Origin: Asterias rubens
Lineage: Eukaryota > Echinodermata > Asteroidea > Forcipulatida > Asteriidae
Direction: 5' to 3'
Assembly: GCF_902459465.1 (NCBI RefSeq)
Contig: NC_047066.1
Location: forward strand, 5,492,377-5,556,376
DNA length: 64,000 nt
In this document: one piece after another, positions 33,318-45,441 of the stretch
Numbering within the stretch: position 1 is the stretch's first letter
How the letters are laid out: each line of letters begins with the position of its first letter
Position numbers and translations under genes: made by a program
The notes under the pieces: model-generated
Told to the model about the DNA's origin: nothing
The model's input: only the letters and a program-made list of their open reading frames with translations
Databases searched by the model: none

Positions 33318-36300
33318 TCAGAGACTTTTGAATGATTTCCCCTCTGGAATCCCTGTCATACTCCACTCAGCCCGCCACTCATTGGTCCCTAATAACGTAT
33401 GACCTATGACCCAGCCGGTATTTCGTAGTTCGAGGGCGAAGTTTGGGTACAAGCTCTCTGCCATGAGCCCAGACAATCTGACCACTTTCCAGCTGGCATC
33501 TGCCGGTAGTTGATCACCTGAAAAATAAGTGTTGTTTCACTCTAAATGTGATGTAACTGCAGAATAATGTTTTAATACAGTTCCCCTTTAAAGCCATTGG
33601 ACATTTTCGGAACAGAAAAATAACCTACAGGGTTTACAGAATGTAATGGTAAAAGACTTCTCTTGAATTATTATTCCATGAAATGCTTTACTTTTTGAGA
33701 AAACAGCAAAACAATATCATTTCTCGATATCGAGAATTACAGATTTACATGTATGTTAAACACATGTCATGACACGGCGAAACGTGCGGAAACAAGGGTG
33801 GGTTTTCCTGTTATTTTCTCCCGACTCCGATGACCAATTCAGCCAAAATTTCCACAGGTTTGTTATTTTATATATAAGTTGTGATACAAAAAGTGCGAGC
33901 CTTGGACAATAATGTTTACCAAAAGTGTCCAATGGCTTTAAAGGCAGTGGACACTATTGGTAGTTACCCAAAATAATTGTCAGCATAAATACTTACTAGG
34001 TAACTAGCAATGGAGAGCTGTTGATAGAATAAAACATTGTAAGAAACAGCTCCTACTGAAGGAACGTAGTTTTCGAGAAAGAAGTAATTTTCCACGAACT
34101 TGATTGCGAGACCTCAGAATTAGATTTTGAGGGCCCGAAATCAAGCATCTGAAAGCACACAACTTTGTGTGACAAGTGTGTTTTTTCTTCCTTTGTTATC
34201 TTGCAACTTAACTGACAAATTGAGTTCAAACTTTCGCGGGTGTGTTATTTTGTGCAGAATGTTGAGTAACAACAAGTGAGAAGACTTGTCTTTGACAGTT
34301 ACCAAAGGTGTCCAGTTTCTTTAAAGGCACTGGAAACGTTTGGTAATTACTACAAAAAAAATTTTGGCATGCAAAATTAATTGGTAACAGGCAAATGGAG
34401 AGCTGTTGATATTAAAACATTGTGAGAACTGACTCCCTCTGATATAACGTAGTTTTTCAGAAAGTAGTAGTTTCTGACTCAAATATTGGAGCAAATTTCT
34501 TGACTGAATGCATGGCGACATCAATGACAGCGCCCTCAAGTGTTGTTCAAACTTACCTTTTGTATATTTATCTGGATCGTCCCCCTGCAAAGGATAAAAT
34601 GAACATTTATAGGTCGCGTGAATCACTCATAACTACAGGGAAGATCATGGCATAATTTGAAATTTTCATCGGGGGTGGGAGGCGGGGGAAAAGATATAAT
34701 TTGGGAGCTTTATAGTTTACCTATTATTTACAACAGACAAGTTGATTTACTGGACCATACATTTATGAAATATAAAGCCAATGCTCTGTGTAAGAACATG
34801 ATCACTTTGTGAGCATGCACGTACTTCTCAAAACCGAAATCATATTCACAAACAGAAAAAACTATGAATTACAAGCATTACGATTGGATCACAAAGTTCA
34901 AATTTTATTTGAACACATTTTCTACTTTTGCTATTCTATCTAAACAGTACTAGTTCAAGGAAAATTGAAATTGTTAGTTTTGGTTTCTTTTTATTCATTT
35001 ATTTATTTATTTATTTCCAGGCAAACAGTACATACAGTGAATAGGCAATAAAAATATGACTACATAGAGAACAAACCTGCGGATAGTCTAAAGGCGATCC
35101 AGACAAACAAAAATAACAAAGGCACAAAAGGGTACAAGGACAAAAACAACATAAAAATTTCGAAAATAGCACATCAAATACCATATCAAATACAAATAAA
35201 TATAAAATCTATAGATTGATTGCATCGGAGTTGTGGGTATGCTGGAGGAGGGGTATGGGTTGTGAACCCCTCCCCTCTCCCCTCTAGTTATAAGCCACCC
35301 AGGTGGATGTCCTATCAATAGCATAACCAGAGAGGTGCAATAAGCACAGAATTCCCTGCTTACGGTAAGCAGAGCCATGTAATTGGACCCTGACCACATC
35401 ACTGTAACCACTAGATCGCTAACATTGGAATTTACTAAACGCAAACTACATACCCTCGAATCAAAATACTGGCTGATTACGTCCTCGTTCTCAGTATTGA
35501 TGACGATAATCTCGGCCTGGAAACAAGCCTCGATGATGTCTTGACTTGTGCAGTCACGATGGAGAAGAATGTTGATGAACCCTAGATACAGTCATAATGG
35601 GAACAATCAGTGGCGTCGAGGTACGGAATTTGGTAATGTTGCCTTCACAAAAATTATCCTGTTGGGCATACATAGGGTGTCAGGGTCGAGCGGTTTATTG
35701 AGCATCAAATTCAAGTTCTGGTGGGTTAGACATCCGGGTGTGGATTCGAATCCCGGTCATTGACACCTGTGTCATTAAACAGATGCTTTAATATACTTGC
35801 TTCTCTTAACCCAGGGGTATAAATGGTAACCTGCGAGGGTAGAGGTTGATATTGTGTATAAAAAGGCCACTGGAGCGCTAAGGCAGTTCAGCGCAGTATA
35901 GCTGAGAAAGATTAAAATGAATGTTATTGGCCCAAAGACCAGGGCACAAATGTAAAGCGCATTGATACGATGTTATTGGAAGTAGGGCAAACCTTGCGGT
36001 CGTTTGTGGCCACTATGGGCATTTTGGTACAATCCGCCTGTGGCTGCTATTGGTCACTAAAGTGTTAATCAATTCAGAATTTATGAAAGTATGGAAAAAA
36101 GTACCTGTTCTTCTATCGAGTCCGAGCCAGTACTTTTCATTGCTGCTGCTGCTAGCCCATCGTTCCATATCTGACCACCTAGTTTTTAAAGATTGAGAGA
36201 AACCAACTGAAGGATTTTGTTTAAAGGCACTGGGCACCTTTGGTAATTGTCAAAGACCAGTATTCTCACTTGGTGTATCTCAACATATGCATAAAATAAC

Positions 36301-39300
36301 CAACCTGGGAAAATTTGAACTCAATTGGTCGTCGAAGTTGCAAGAGAACAGTAGAAGAACAAACACCCTTGTCGCATAAGTTGTGGGCTTTCAGATGCTT
36401 GAATTCAAAGCCTCAGCTGAGGTCTCTATAGTGTCCAGTGCCTTTTAGTAGTTTGTTCAATTTTCATAGTTTGTGGATGAGTGAATTCTTTGTTCAGTTT
36501 TCATAGTTTGTGGATGAGTGAATTCTTTTGCCCAATTCCGGGGTCAGTCACACTGCACCTTTCTGTGTCATTTCTTAATCTTGGTGCTAGAAGTTCTATG
36601 TGAGATATTCTTTCCACTAAGTCTATAGACTGATTTGTACTTGACACCCAAGGCTTCGAATTGATGATATTAGAAATGTTGTGGGCTTTGTGCTCTGGAT
36701 GTTATAACGTTGTAAAAAAAGAGCAGTCGCATTGCAAGAAAAGGACATGGTAAAAAAATACACTAGTCACAATTCAAAAGTTTCCTCTAACTAAAAAACT
36801 TGCGAGAGATGTACTACATGTAACACACAACTCTTACACATGAGTATCAAACAGAATACTTATAAATGGTCAGCAACTTGAACTTTTAGGTATACATGGC
36901 AAAACCATGGTCAGTCGCATTACGGTCAGTTAATTTAGCCAAGCCTACATGGAGCCCAAGCTGAGTTCTTATTTGGCAAAATTGGGTTCATTCCTTGTCA
37001 ACAACTAAAAATAAATTTATTTCATATACTAGCTAAAACTTCTAGGAGGAAAGAAAGTTGTGACAAAAGTTTTGGTGTCATGTCCATGTTTGCTTGGAAT
37101 TGCCCTTTCCGTTCCAATATAAAAAGGTGTGAAAATCTCATAAACTTATGCCATCCTGTTTTAGCGAAAACGACAAAATAAATTCTGTTTTCTTTCGCCA
37201 GAGATCCTGCACAATCATATGGGGCTTATTTCATCTTAAAGCAATGGGACCATGTCTTCAATGGTGATCATAGTACGTTGTAAGACTGATTTGCCGCAAT
37301 GCATGTGTTTGACTCAGAGTCGTACACAACAAACAATTTACCTTTTACACAGCTGGCCGAATTGAGCACCAAGGTTGACTTCCAGTGGTCTGGGCACTCC
37401 TAAGGGAAAACGAAACAAACACGCTCTTATTGATTGCATCTTGGTAATGAGTGGCCTATTTAAATAATTGCCTTTTAGTGGTGTTTACTCTTTTACGTTT
37501 TTTTTTTTAGTTGTGCAAACAAACGTAGTAACACTCAACTATAAGCATATTTACATCAATTATTGGTAAATAACAGCCTGATCCAAGCACTGACTAATTA
37601 TGACACTGAAAGCACCAACAAGCCATACATGTTAAAATCAATGTTAGTTCAACTCCAAAACTCATTTAAAAATGTACCTGTCAGTTTCCCTTGTGGTTTA
37701 TATTGATATGTTAAAATCCTGTTACATAAAATTTTTTCACAAGTCCTTGAAATTAGGATTAATGGATCATATGTGTGGCCTGATGCAAGGCAAAACGCAC
37801 GATTATAGTATTAATAAAAGTGCCTTCTTGTAAAGCGATCATCTGTCACTCAGTGCTGCTCCAGTGGGCAGAGTGGGCAAAGGACAGTGGGCAAAGGACA
37901 GTGGGCAAAGGACAGTGGCCAAAGGACAGTGGGCAAAGGACAGTGGGCAAAGGACAGTGGCCAAAGGACAGTGGCCAAAGGACAGTGGCCAAAGGACAGT
38001 GGGCAAAGGACAGTGGCCAAAGGACAGTGGGCAAAGGACAGTGGGCAAAGGACAGTGGGCAAAGGACAGTGGGCAAAGGACAGTGGGCAAAGGACAGTGG
38101 GCAAAGGACAGTGGGCAAAGGACAGTGGGCAAAGGACAGTGGCCAAAGGACAGTGGGCAAAGGACAGTGGGCAAAGGACAGTGGGCAAAGGACAGTGGGC
38201 AAAGGACAGTTAGTATTCCTGTTCCCGATGGCCATTGATATTGTACCGTACCAGGCGCTTCAACATTCAGTATTTTCCTGCAAGGTATTGTGGAGTAGGA
38301 GGCCATAATGCCATCTACTCCTGGGGCTGAAACAAGGTCACCCCTTCACAGTCCTCAAGGATGAAGGCATGGGTATCATCCATTATGAGCAGTGGATGGG
38401 GCTTACTGAGCAGAATGCCTGAACTTGTTTCCACAAAACATTTATGGTTAAGTGACATGCTCAGGGGGCACAAAGGTCATGACCGGGTATCGAACCCACA
38501 CTCTGCTGCTGACAACACCAGAGCTTTGGTTCGGTGAACCAGACCGTTCAGCCACGACACGTCATTCCGTTAGTTAAGATTTCAAACTTCAACACTTACT
38601 CCTTAATACAGGTTCCCTTGCATTTGCCTCAGCAGGGCTTAGGATATGTAGGAACCTGGTAGTCAGGTACTCCTTCATGATGATGTGCAAACGAGCTTGG
38701 TTGAGCGTGTTCATGACCACGCAGGTTACCGCCCGGTAATTTGCGTACAGATGGAAGAATGTGAAGAGAAAGAAGAGGAACCAAGTCAATCTGCCGAGAT
38801 AAAATGAAACGTTAGTACGGAGGGCCATTGGTTACAATCACGCTAATTTGTGTTTTTGGTTCAACCTCAAATCAAAGTTTTAACCAGTCAGTTTCCCTTT
38901 TGGTTTATTATTTGATATCTGCAACAAAAAGAAGCATCAGAGTCACAATAAAATATTGGGAAAAACTCATAGTTTCACCGTTTTCAAACATCATTGTTTG
39001 GTCTCACAAGATCTAAAAACCAATCTCACAAAATATAAGGTTTCGGACAAAAAGATTTCAAGGGAAGTGTAATGAGAGGCATTTGTAGTGAAGTCTCGTA
39101 CCCAAGAGCACAAGTGCATGTCATGACCAGGATTCGAACCCCCACTCTGATTAATCACTTATTAGAAGTTGAGTTTTTTGAAGCTCTAAACTTGAATACT
39201 ATTCATTTTTTATTAATTCAATCTAAAGGCTCAAGAGCAGAATCCAGTTTTACCACACATCACCGAGCTCCATTTCCCGCCTCTATTTCCCGCCTTCGTG

Positions 39301-42300
39301 CATCACAAAGCTAATCCGCCTCCACAGTACTTAAGCAGCATGGGGCATCAGAGTCCAGCTTTTTCCAGAAGACGATCAGAGCATACTGATCGAAACGTTG
39401 AGTTGAAACCAACGTTTTCTTTCAGAACCACCCCAAATCATTAGAGATAGTCATTACATGGTGTTACCGCAAACTTTTCATATCATACTTCCACCATGCA
39501 AAGTTTCAAATCCTACTTAATTTAATCTAGATACAAACAAATATGTACTGTAAAAGTTCAGCATAAATGGTTGTTGGATTATATTAAACCTTCAAAAATC
39601 CCACCCCAAAAAAAAAAAAATATATAAAAAAATGGCTTGACTTACAAAGGATTACCAGACACCATCGGAGTAATCAAAAGACCCACAACTAAAGCTGCTA
39701 GGTTCACTAAGGTTTCCTGACCAGAAGAAAATGAGAGAAAAACAAAATCAACATCAACAAAAATGTGAAATAATGTTGATGACCATCAGTTGGGATCAAG
39801 GCAAAATTGAATGGCTCTGCTTACTGCTGAGTTCTGTTCTTGCGGTCATCATTCTCCGCTTACTGTGCCAGCGCCAATTTTCTGCACTTACTGTGTAAGC
39901 AAAGAATGCCTAGTAGCGTGGAGTACACACACGCACAAGCAAACATTTCCCTGCTAACCTGAGAGATACACTTGATGTAAGCATGGAATTCTTGAAGTAA
40001 GTGTCAATTCTTTGCTTACGATTAGCAAAGCCATGAAATTGGGCCCAGCGTTGTAAGAAAACCTTTTTGTAAATTGTTTAAGGATTACACATATTAGATG
40101 ATTGATGAAGATAGACGAAATAAACTAAGAACTTTACAGAGGAAGAGTGTCCAAACAAAGTTTTGAAACTCAAAGTTAGGATAAGTGTTGAAATAATCTC
40201 TACATACCTGGCTACCATCCTTGGCGCTGACGTCGGCCATGTTGTTTCTTCTTGCCTGGTGCAATGTCAATGCTGCCCTCGTTGCCCCACCTGCCACACC
40301 GACGATGGACTATCAATACCAATGGAATACAAAGTTAGGTAGTTGAATGTTTGTCAGAGCATGGAGGTCTAATTCTACCTCCACGGTCAGAGTTATGAAG
40401 GAAGATTTTTATGGAAGGGTTTGCGGTAACACCATTTAATGACTATCTCTAAATGAGAGTTGGGGTGCGGTTCTGAAAAGTTTTCCTTTCCTTTTCTCCA
40501 GAAGACGATCAGAGCATACTGATTGAAACATTGAGTTGAAACCAACGGTTCTTTACAGAACCACCCCAACTCATTTAGAGACAGTCATTAAATGGTGTTA
40601 CCGCATACCTTTCCATATCGTTTTTTCCACCATGCAAAGTTTTTTGTTCTTTTTGTTTGTTTTTTTGTTGTTAAAGTTATTCATTTATGGTGGTCATTTC
40701 CGTCTTCTTCCTTTTTCTTCAGATTCCTTTGTGCCTTATAAATAAAATTATTAATAATAACTAGTTATTTGATACAGCGCATTTCACAATACCAACTCAA
40801 TGCGCTTTACATTAGTGACCTGGCGTCGATTTCACAAAGAGTTAGGCTAACTTAGGACTAGTCCTAGGATATATAAGAAACGTATGGCTAGTCCTAAGTC
40901 AGGATGAGTAACTCTTCCTAACGCGAGATAAGACTAGTCTTAACTCTTTGTGAAATCCACCCCTGGTCATTGGGCCAATAACATTCCTTTAATCTTTCTC
41001 TGCTCCCTGTGGAGTACAAAGCCTCAAGGTGTCCAGGTGCTCCAGAGGCTTGTTCATAAACAATATCAACCTCTACCCTCGCAGGTACCCATTTATACCC
41101 CTGGGTGAAGAGAAGCAATTGGAGTAAAGCATCTTGCTCAAGAACACAAAGTGTCACAGCCAGGATTTGAACCCACACTCTAATGACTTCCACCATGTTT
41201 CAAATTTTATGCTCTTAACCACTAAACCATGACACACTACATAACTTGATAATGAAAAATAATAATCTAATAAATGGAAACAATACCTTGAGAACTCCAG
41301 AGACGCAGGCGATTGCAGTGAAGTAATACGGAAATAATGGTGAGATTAACTCGATGCAGATGGCTGCATCATTCAGAATATCAGCAAATAACCTGCATGG
41401 GATAACAGAGGCTACAGAATGAGGTATATTATAGAGTACAGAAAGAACACATTTAGCTGTAGGCTTTATCATCAAATAACCTGTAAGGGATAACAGAGTC
41501 TACAGAGTGAAGAATATTCTAAAGTAGAGAACACATAGCTGTATTATTCAGAATATCAGCAAATAACCTGCAAGATAACTGAGGCTACAGAACGGAGAAT
41601 ACTCTTAGAGTACAGACATTTTAATATAGCTGTATCATTCAGACTATCAGCAAATAACCTGCATTGAATCACAGGGGCTGCAGAATAAGATTTACAGTAC
41701 AGAACACGTGGCTGTATCATTTGGAACATCTGAAAATAACCTGCTTGCGATAATTTAAAGAGGCTACAGAATGAGACATACTCCAGAATGTAAACCTAAA
41801 GATTACTGAAAAACAAAAAACAACCAATCGTAAAACACTGAAGCGCTGTACCTACCTCCATCGCTTTGCATCACAGTCTAGACTTGATCTGAAATAGGGA
41901 ATAGAGAATAGACAGAATATGATGGTGTTCTCTCAATCACGTTTTCATATCTCAGACCAAAAACCATGTTGCCAACATGATTTGAGACTTGACCTTAGAA
42001 ACTTGACACTTGAGCAATTTTGAGATTTGATCTAAAGCATTGACACAATTAACACTCATGGTACAGCAGAGAACCAACCCAAATCTCTACTCATGTTATG
42101 GCCTTAGCAGAGACTCAAACCAAGGCCACAGTGGTAAAAGGCGGGGCGCTTTACGCACCTGCCACACATTGGACCACGCCCTCTTGACCTGAAAGACTCG
42201 AGACTCATTTTGGTGTATCTGTGTGGTCATTTGTTGGATAGCTCAAAAGTTATGCTTCTCAAGCTTGAAAGCAGATCCAGGGTAAGAATTTAATGAACAA

Positions 42301-45300
42301 AATAGTTTCAGAAAAGTATTTTATGTTTCGAGCTTATTCTATCACATCTTAATCTGACTATTAACTGAACCTTAAACTTTGTCTACATGTGAGACTTTTT
42401 AGGACACTAGGAGGCAGCAGACTAACCAGGTTAATTGCCATTGCTTACATAGTTCAGAGCATGCGCACATTTCCAAGCACAATGTATTTACCTGGTAAGT
42501 CTGCTGTCACCAAATGTCAAAAATTGTCCCCATCTTGACTTACCCTTGATACCATGCAAACACAATACGACCACACATCCCTGTTCCATCTGAAATATTC
42601 AAAACAAACAGCTTTTTATTGCAAACTAATCATTCGCAGGAAGAATCAAAGAAGTTTCACTGCACACGTAAGTTCTTTTTAATCCAAAATATTCAAATCA
42701 AAATCCATCCTAAATTTAATGGATGTTAAATTTGCATCGGGATGCACAGAGCTCGGAGTCGGTGTATATGGGTTAAACCCAATGAATATTCCTCCCTAAA
42801 TTGTTTCAAGGGAAACATTGGCACAGGTTTCTTCAGAACAATTATAAAATTTATCCGATTTAAAAAAAGACAAAAACAAAAAACTCTTTTCATTCTTCAA
42901 TAGAGTTTTTAAAAATCTATTCTTGATGAGCAGAAACAGGTTACCAGCCAAAACACCATGTAATGTATTATGTTTGTTACTGGTTCCCTTCTTATTTATG
43001 CTGAGCATAAACATGATAAACATGTTTTTTATGTAACTGATGACCAAAATCATTCCTTATAACATTTTCTTGCTAAGCAAAGAAAGCAACCGGGGAACCA
43101 GGCCCAATTTCATAGAGCTGCTTAAGCACACAAACGAGCTAAGCACAAAAAAGTTATGCTTACCAGAATAATGTTACCGGCCAAACTACCATGTCACATA
43201 TAAAACTTGTGACTGGTATCCTGCGTATTTCTGTTTCAATAGAAAACTGTTAAGCAATATTTTCTGCTGGAGCACCTCTACAAAATTTGGCCTGTTCCAA
43301 TCAGTATTCAATTAATGACTTCCAGAATGAACCCATTTCCTCTGCTAAGCAAAATATATCCTTGATAAAAAAGTTTGAGTGGAGACCTTTCAACAGCCAT
43401 GTGATGGTGGCTGCTGCGGCAGTGGCTGTTACATCACCCACTCCTACTCCCTTCAGCATGGCTTGGGTTGCTAGGGTTCCTGTAATACTGCTGCAGAACG
43501 CCTGAAGAAAATGATACATTAATGTCAATGGTCATTCAACTGTTAAAGAGAAGATATTCAATTAAAGACATTGGACACTATTGCTAACTGCCAAAGACCA
43601 GTCTTCTCACTTGGTGTATCTCAACATATGCATAAAATAAAAAAAAACTGTGAAAACTTGAGCTCAATTGGTCATCAAAGTTGCGAGATAATAATATAAA
43701 AAAACACCCTTGTCACACACAAAGTTGTGTGCTTTCAGATGCTTGATTTTGGGACCTCAAAATCTAATTCTGAGGTCTCAAAATCAAATTCAAATATTTT
43801 AATGGAAAATTACTTTTTTTTCTTAGAGACTTTTAAGGGATCTAGATGGCATCAGAATACTTGGTAAATCTTTATTGTTTTTAGAAGTTATGAGCTTGCA
43901 CACACTTCTTAGAAAAAAACATAGGCCCTGCTGACCTGGTATTGAGTGCTGGGGTGGATTTCACAAAGAGTTAGGACTAGTCTTATCTCGCGTTAGGACC
44001 AGTTTCTGGTCCTAACTTGGGACTAACCATGCAATTTGTATATCTCCTAGTCCTAAGTTAGGACTAGTCCTAACTTTTTGTGAAATCGACCCCTGCACAC
44101 CTAGTGTCATTGTAATAGAAAAATCTCTACCTCCCATTTCCAATGTTTCAATTAGCACATTTGATCATCTTCTCTAAAAATGAATGCAAAAGCATTTAGA
44201 GCCAATTTCAGCTTCAGCCACTTTCTTTCCAAAGGGTGCCCGGCCCCACTGCAATGTTTTATTAGTTTAGTTCCCTCTCCTAGTTGACTATCACTGCACC
44301 TGAATCGTGTCCCATATTTGGTAAGCCAAGTAATCCTCGCTGACACTCTCCGGGTACCCCTGCGGCAGAAAAACAGTCTGAAAAACAAAACAAAAAAGTT
44401 ATTATGTTGCAGTCCACCTTGTTGGACTGTTAATGTTATGGCTCTATTTTAAAGCCATTGGACCCTTTCGGTACAGAAAAAAATTTTTTTACAGGGTTTA
44501 CAGAAGGTAATGGTGAAAGACTTCTCTTGAAATATTAGTCCATGAAATGCTTTACTTTTTGAGAAAACGGTAAAACAATATAAATTCTCGTTATCGAGAA
44601 TTACGGATTTGTTATAAACACATGTCATGACAAGGCGAAACGCGCGAAAACAGGAGTGGGTTTTCCCGTTATTTTCTCCCGACTCCGATGTCCGATTGAG
44701 CCTAAATTTCCACAGGATTGTTATTTTATATATAAGTTGTGATACACGAAGTGTGGGACTTGGACAATACTGTTTACCGAAAGTGTATAATGGCTTTAAA
44801 GGGTATGTGTACTTCTTCCTAACAAAAAACACGATGTCCACAGATTTAGATTAAACTTACAGTTTGAAGGTTATGATAGTAGAAAGCTTCCCTTGAAATT
44901 TTACTTACTGAGGTGCTGTAGTTTTTGAGAAACGAGTAAAAGTAATAATTTTCGTCTCAGTTTTAGCATGTAAAAACGTATTAACCAGTTATGCTATGGT
45001 TTTGGTATAATATCATAACTGGTTAAAGGGGATTTTACATGCTAAAATAATTTTGGTCTCATGAGATAAACATTATTTTGCGACTTGTTTTACTCATTTC
45101 TCAAAAACTACACAACCTTAGTTAGTAATATTTGAAGGGAAGCTTTCCACTATCATTATCTTTAAACCCTGTAAGTTTAATGTAAATCTGTGGACATTTT
45201 GAAAAAGTACCCAGCCAAATCCTTTAACATCGGTCTTTTATCCATTAATAAGATTGATGTCAAAAGAAGACATACAAAAATTATTGATCAATCTTATTTC

Positions 45301-45441
45301 CCTTACTCTGAATGTCTGGGCTAATGAGCTGAAAGCATGATTGCTTCCTTCTTTGAACACTTCAATCGTCCCATCTTGATTCCTTCTGTAGCTCAGAGGA
45401 ACACTCTGGGAACTGTACGATTCTCGGCAGACGACAGTCAT
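33318..45441 (-). CDS. RUSF1: RUSF1 (RUS family member 1, C16orf58/DUF647), 14 coding exons
   Basis: Spliced coding exons, 5' to 3' on the minus strand: 45441-45307, 44377-44300, 43501-43387, 42589-42544, 41888-41856, 41392-41287, 40309-40208, 39716-39646, 38790-38600, 37399-37342, 36178-36105, 35581-35454, 34584-34557 and 33517-33318 (TGA at 33320-33318). All junctions are GT/AG, reading phase is kept throughout, and the total is 1365 nt or 454 aa (the human protein is about 468). The call rests on hallmark segments: VFLPQGYPESV, LATQAMLKGVGVG, LFADILNDAA, GGATRAALTLHQARRNNMAD and, near the C-terminus, TNEWRAEW. The protein is a conserved, probably multi-pass membrane protein. Plant RUS relatives are linked to UV-B and vitamin B6 responses; the animal function is unclear. 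Introns hold a 14-bp minisatellite, SINEs and MITEs. The exon at 41287 has partial tandem copies beside it. The ATG at 45441 is the only good start in the first exon, so the N-terminus is the least certain part. Confidence 0.93.
33588..33941 (-). mobile_element. Family B MITE (TTAA ends)
   Basis: Full-length copy: TTAAAGCCATTGGACATTTTC to GTGTCCAATGGCTTTAA, lying just upstream of the RUSF1 last exon (that is, in its last intron). Confidence 0.85.
33938..34322 (+). mobile_element. Family A MITE, full length
   Basis: Shares its left TTAA with the preceding family B copy and its right TTTAA with another family A start at 34319. Confidence 0.85.
34319..34500 (+). mobile_element. Family A MITE, truncated
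   Basis: TTAAAGGCACTGGAAACGTTT through the GACTCCCTCTGATATAACG block; lost before the RUSF1 exon at 34557. Confidence 0.7.
35687..36000 (+). mobile_element. tRNA-derived SINE-2, near complete
   Basis: B-box-like GTGGATTCGAATCCC, the ACACCTGTGTCATTAAACAG block, AACCCAGGGGTATAAATGG and the tail GTAAAGCGCATTGATACGAT. Lies in a RUSF1 intron. Confidence 0.75.
36227..36447 (-). mobile_element. Family A MITE, internally deleted
   Basis: TTAAAGGCACTGGGCACCTTT, reverse blocks, then jumps to AGTGTCCAGTGCCTTTTA. Confidence 0.75.
36452..36530. repeat. Two-unit tandem repeat, about 40 bp
   Basis: TTGTTCAATTTTCATAGTTT and GTGGATGAGTGAATTCTT occur twice in a row with one base change. Confidence 0.8.
37875..38210. 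repeat. 14-bp minisatellite, 24 units, in a RUSF1 intron
   Basis: Units of GGGCAAAGGACAGT, with a minority GGCCAAAGGACAGT variant, fill exactly 336 bases. Because 14 is not a multiple of 3, the array is open in several frames on both strands, giving spurious repetitive ORFs. It lies between the RUSF1 exons at 37399 and 38600. Confidence 0.97.
38330..38562 (-). mobile_element. SINE-2-like element
   Basis: On the minus strand, tRNA-like head with GTGGGTTCGATACCCGGTC, then GACCTTTGTGCCCCCTGAGC. Lies just downstream of the RUSF1 exon at 38600, within the intron. Confidence 0.6.
39331..39520. repeat. Dispersed repeat copy 1 (GACGATCAGAGCATACTGAT)
   Basis: Shares GACGATCAGAGCATACTGAT, GTTGAGTTGAAACCAACG and CATGGTGTTACCGCA with 40395-40640. 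Lies in a RUSF1 intron. Confidence 0.7.
39787..40048. mobile_element. Third MITE family with AATTTCATGGC-type end
   Basis: Starts near AAAATTGAATGGCTCTGCTT and ends TTAGCAAAGCCATGAAATTG then GGCC. A related element is at 48310-48548 and a half-copy near 35330-35395 (AAGCAGAGCCATGTAATTGG). Ends resemble the CWG-type families. Confidence 0.6.
40395..40640. repeat. Dispersed repeat copy 2, with inverted flanks
   Basis: GGTTTGCGGTAACACCATTT near 40420 and AATGGTGTTACCGCATACC near 40590 are inverted around the GACGATCAGAGCATACTGAT core, so this copy is an imperfect palindrome. Copy 1 keeps only one arm. Confidence 0.7.
40745..41235 (-). mobile_element. SINE-2, near complete, split by a CWG-type MITE
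   Basis: Minus-strand SINE-2 with head near 41225 and tail AATGCGCTTTACATTAGTG complement near 40800. A 140-bp MITE (40823-40962) splits it. Confidence 0.8.
40823..40962. mobile_element. CWG-type MITE, GTCGATTTCAC family, nested in a SINE
   Basis: GCGTCGATTTCACAAAGAG to CTCTTTGTGAAATCCACCC, flanked by CTG at 40820-40822 and 40963-40965. Removing it and one CTG restores the SINE segment TGACCTGGTCATTGGGCC. Confidence 0.9.
41380..41790. repeat. About 87-bp tandem repeat made from the edge of a RUSF1 exon
   Basis: The motif ATCAGCAAATAACCTG recurs with spacings of about 88, 87, 91 and 82 bases (41387, 41475, 41562, 41653, 41735). The first copy is the real 5' end and acceptor of the RUSF1 exon 41392-41287; the other four are in the preceding intron. 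Some keep a usable minus-strand acceptor (TTGCAG then GTTATTTGC at 41562). Confidence 0.85.
42716..42790 (-). mobile_element. SINE-1 tail fragment
   Basis: GGATGTTAAATTTGCATCGG and GGTGTATATGGGTTAAACCC match the SINE-1 3' end on the minus strand. Confidence 0.55.
43100..43294. mobile_element. CWG-type MITE, GGCCCAATTTC family
   Basis: CAGGCCCAATTTCATAGAGC to TACAAAATTTGGCCTG; arms diverged but GCTTAAGCACA and TGTTAAGCAATATT-type words remain. Confidence 0.75.
43562..43845 (-). mobile_element. Family A MITE, truncated at the right
   Basis: TTAAAGACATTGGACACTATT, then the reverse blocks including GATTTTGGGACCTCAAAATC, ending about 43840. Confidence 0.8.
43952..44092. mobile_element. CWG-type MITE, GTCGATTTCAC family, 141 bp
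   Basis: GGGTGGATTTCACAAAGAG to TTTTTGTGAAATCGACCC, CTG at 43949-43951 and 44093-44095. The inner arms carry repeated AGGACTAGTCCTAA words. Confidence 0.9.
44449..44799 (-). mobile_element. Family B MITE (TTAA ends)
   Basis: Full-length: TTAAAGCCATTGGACCCTTTC to GTGTATAATGGCTTTAA. In RUSF1 intron 1. Confidence 0.85.
44796..45227. mobile_element. Family C MITE (TTAA ends) with an inner palindrome
   Basis: TTAAAGGGTATGTGTACTTC to AAATCCTTTAA; shares its left TTAA with family B. Its centre holds a second inverted pair (TAACCAGTTATG / CATAACTGGTTA, 44990-45026). Confidence 0.82.

Noticed and set aside
36452..36530. CRISPR-like direct repeats
   Set aside because: Only two adjacent units without spacers, in a eukaryotic intron.
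37820..38308. Long repetitive ORFs on both strands
   Set aside because: They come from a 14-bp minisatellite inside a RUSF1 intron; the array is open in several frames simply because the unit lacks stops.
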